A DNA stretch of 64,000 nucleotides from Ascarosepion bandense (Eukaryota; Mollusca; Cephalopoda; Sepiida; Sepiidae), in contig JBBBDQ010001293.1 in the NCBI GenBank assembly GCA_037127315.1, positions 1,072,501 through 1,136,500 of the forward strand, read 5' to 3'. A program made the translations under genes and the position numbers. Of the stretch, positions 63,269 to 64,000 are shown one piece after another; position 1 is the first letter of the stretch; each line of letters begins with the position of its first letter. The notes beneath the pieces are model-generated. The model was given only the letters and a program-made list of their open reading frames with translations, had not been told where the DNA came from and made no database searches.

Positions 63269-64000
63269 AAAAATAAAATAAAATAGTTTTGCAAAGTAAA
63301 ATCGTTACATCTACCTTGATAAAGGCCGTCCATTATTGACATTTAATATATTATACAAAAAGCAAGTTATATAAATAATAAGAATAGCAATAAATCTACA
63401 CTTTAAACAAATTCATCGTCTCATCGCACTTTTTTCTTCTATACCAATTTCTCTCGTTGGAAGAACCCCAATTTCTGTTTTTAATATATACGGAAATAAT
63501 TGTGTTTTATTTATATTTTCTATATTAATTGTGTTTTATTAAATATTTATTGTAATAAATCAATGGATGATAATTTTTAAACATACGAAAAACTTGTGCG
63601 TGCTTATTACATGTGACACGTATCTAACAAATGAAATTAAACCTCAATCAACATACTGTCTCATTGAATATCTAAAATATCTATTTTTATTTTTAAATCG
63701 TTCGTTCTTAACAAATCTCTGAAGAATCTTATTAAATTGAAATATGTCAGATTAAAGACACTTTTTTCTACCTGCTCATTACATATTCTAGACATCTTAT
63801 CGGATTTGAAGACATATATTCAACTCATATATATATATATGAGTAGAATATATGAACTGAAATCCGACAAAATAATAGAATTACTAAAGTACAAAGTAGG
63901 AAAATTGTTTTAATATAACATGTTCTAATTTATTAAGCTTCTTCGACGATTTGTTTACAAGAGAAGAACCTATTTTTCTTTGTTTTTAAATTTAAAAGAA
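63269..64000. other. Unassigned AT-rich interval with a hairpin
   Basis: 63282-63331 repeats 60961-61008. An imperfect 68-nt hairpin lies at 63800-63867 (TCGGATTT...ACTCATATATAT / inverse). No gene. Confidence 0.5.

Overview
This is an AT-rich animal genomic window with no convincing host gene. Almost everything that can be recognised is repeat-derived: 5'-truncated and frameshifted non-LTR retrotransposons (LINEs), tRNA- and 5S rRNA-derived SINEs, Helitron-like non-autonomous DNA transposons, Penelope-like element (PLE) remnants, one clean solo LTR, a mariner-type MITE, a 140-bp satellite array, minisatellites and many long simple-sequence tracts ((TA)n, (CA)n, (GATA)n, (GAA)n). No intact exon series, functional rRNA or tRNA gene, CRISPR array or bacterial feature was seen. 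The repeat vocabulary resembles what I remember of mollusc, especially octopus-like, genomes. That is inference; nothing in the window proves the taxon.

Main families (labels are mine). (1) RTE-like LINE, about 13 copies on both strands, whose stop codon runs almost directly into a (GAA)n tail. (2) LINE-J, a Jockey/CR1-like LINE with a conserved 3' end holding the 12-nt palindrome GGCGGTACCGCC, about 11 copies; a family D shares that 3' end. (3) SINE-A, tRNA head plus a conserved body with a 9-bp hairpin, about 14 copies. (4) SINE-B and SINE-F, with other tRNA-like heads, and SINE-E. (5) Family C, a dispersed repeat carrying a 33-bp unit present once or a few times in most copies but about 31 times at 6.96-8.0 kb. 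(6) Helitron-like elements, five copies, with TC start, terminal hairpin and CTAG end.

Layout. 0-6 kb: LINE-J tail, GATA/CATA tracts, nested RTE copies, SINE-A, PLE-type termini. 6.8-13 kb: family C with the expanded minisatellite, then the longest RTE copy, itself split by a solo LTR and a SINE-A, then LINE-J. 13-25 kb: mariner MITE, microsatellites, LINE-J, tandem SINE-F, a mosaic SINE, a 35-bp tandem array. 25-33 kb: LINE-J nested in LINE-J, 5S/tRNA SINEs, RTE, a complete Helitron-like element. 33-42 kb: more of the same, including a second 5S-tRNA composite. 43.2-44.5 kb: the 140-bp satellite. 46-47.7 kb: PLE with a GIY-YIG domain. 48-57 kb: Helitron-like elements, an R2-superclade 3' end with zinc knuckle and restriction-like endonuclease remnants, SINE cluster. 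57-64 kb: RTE copies, a long hairpin, PLE and Helitron-like remnants.

The most interesting signal is the modular organisation of the SINEs. The same body and tail modules appear under different Pol III heads (5S-like, tRNA-A, tRNA-B), and one composite of 5S-like head + tRNA-like unit + family C tail appears twice, once with a clear target-site duplication. All family assignments rest on reading motifs by eye; no database search was possible.
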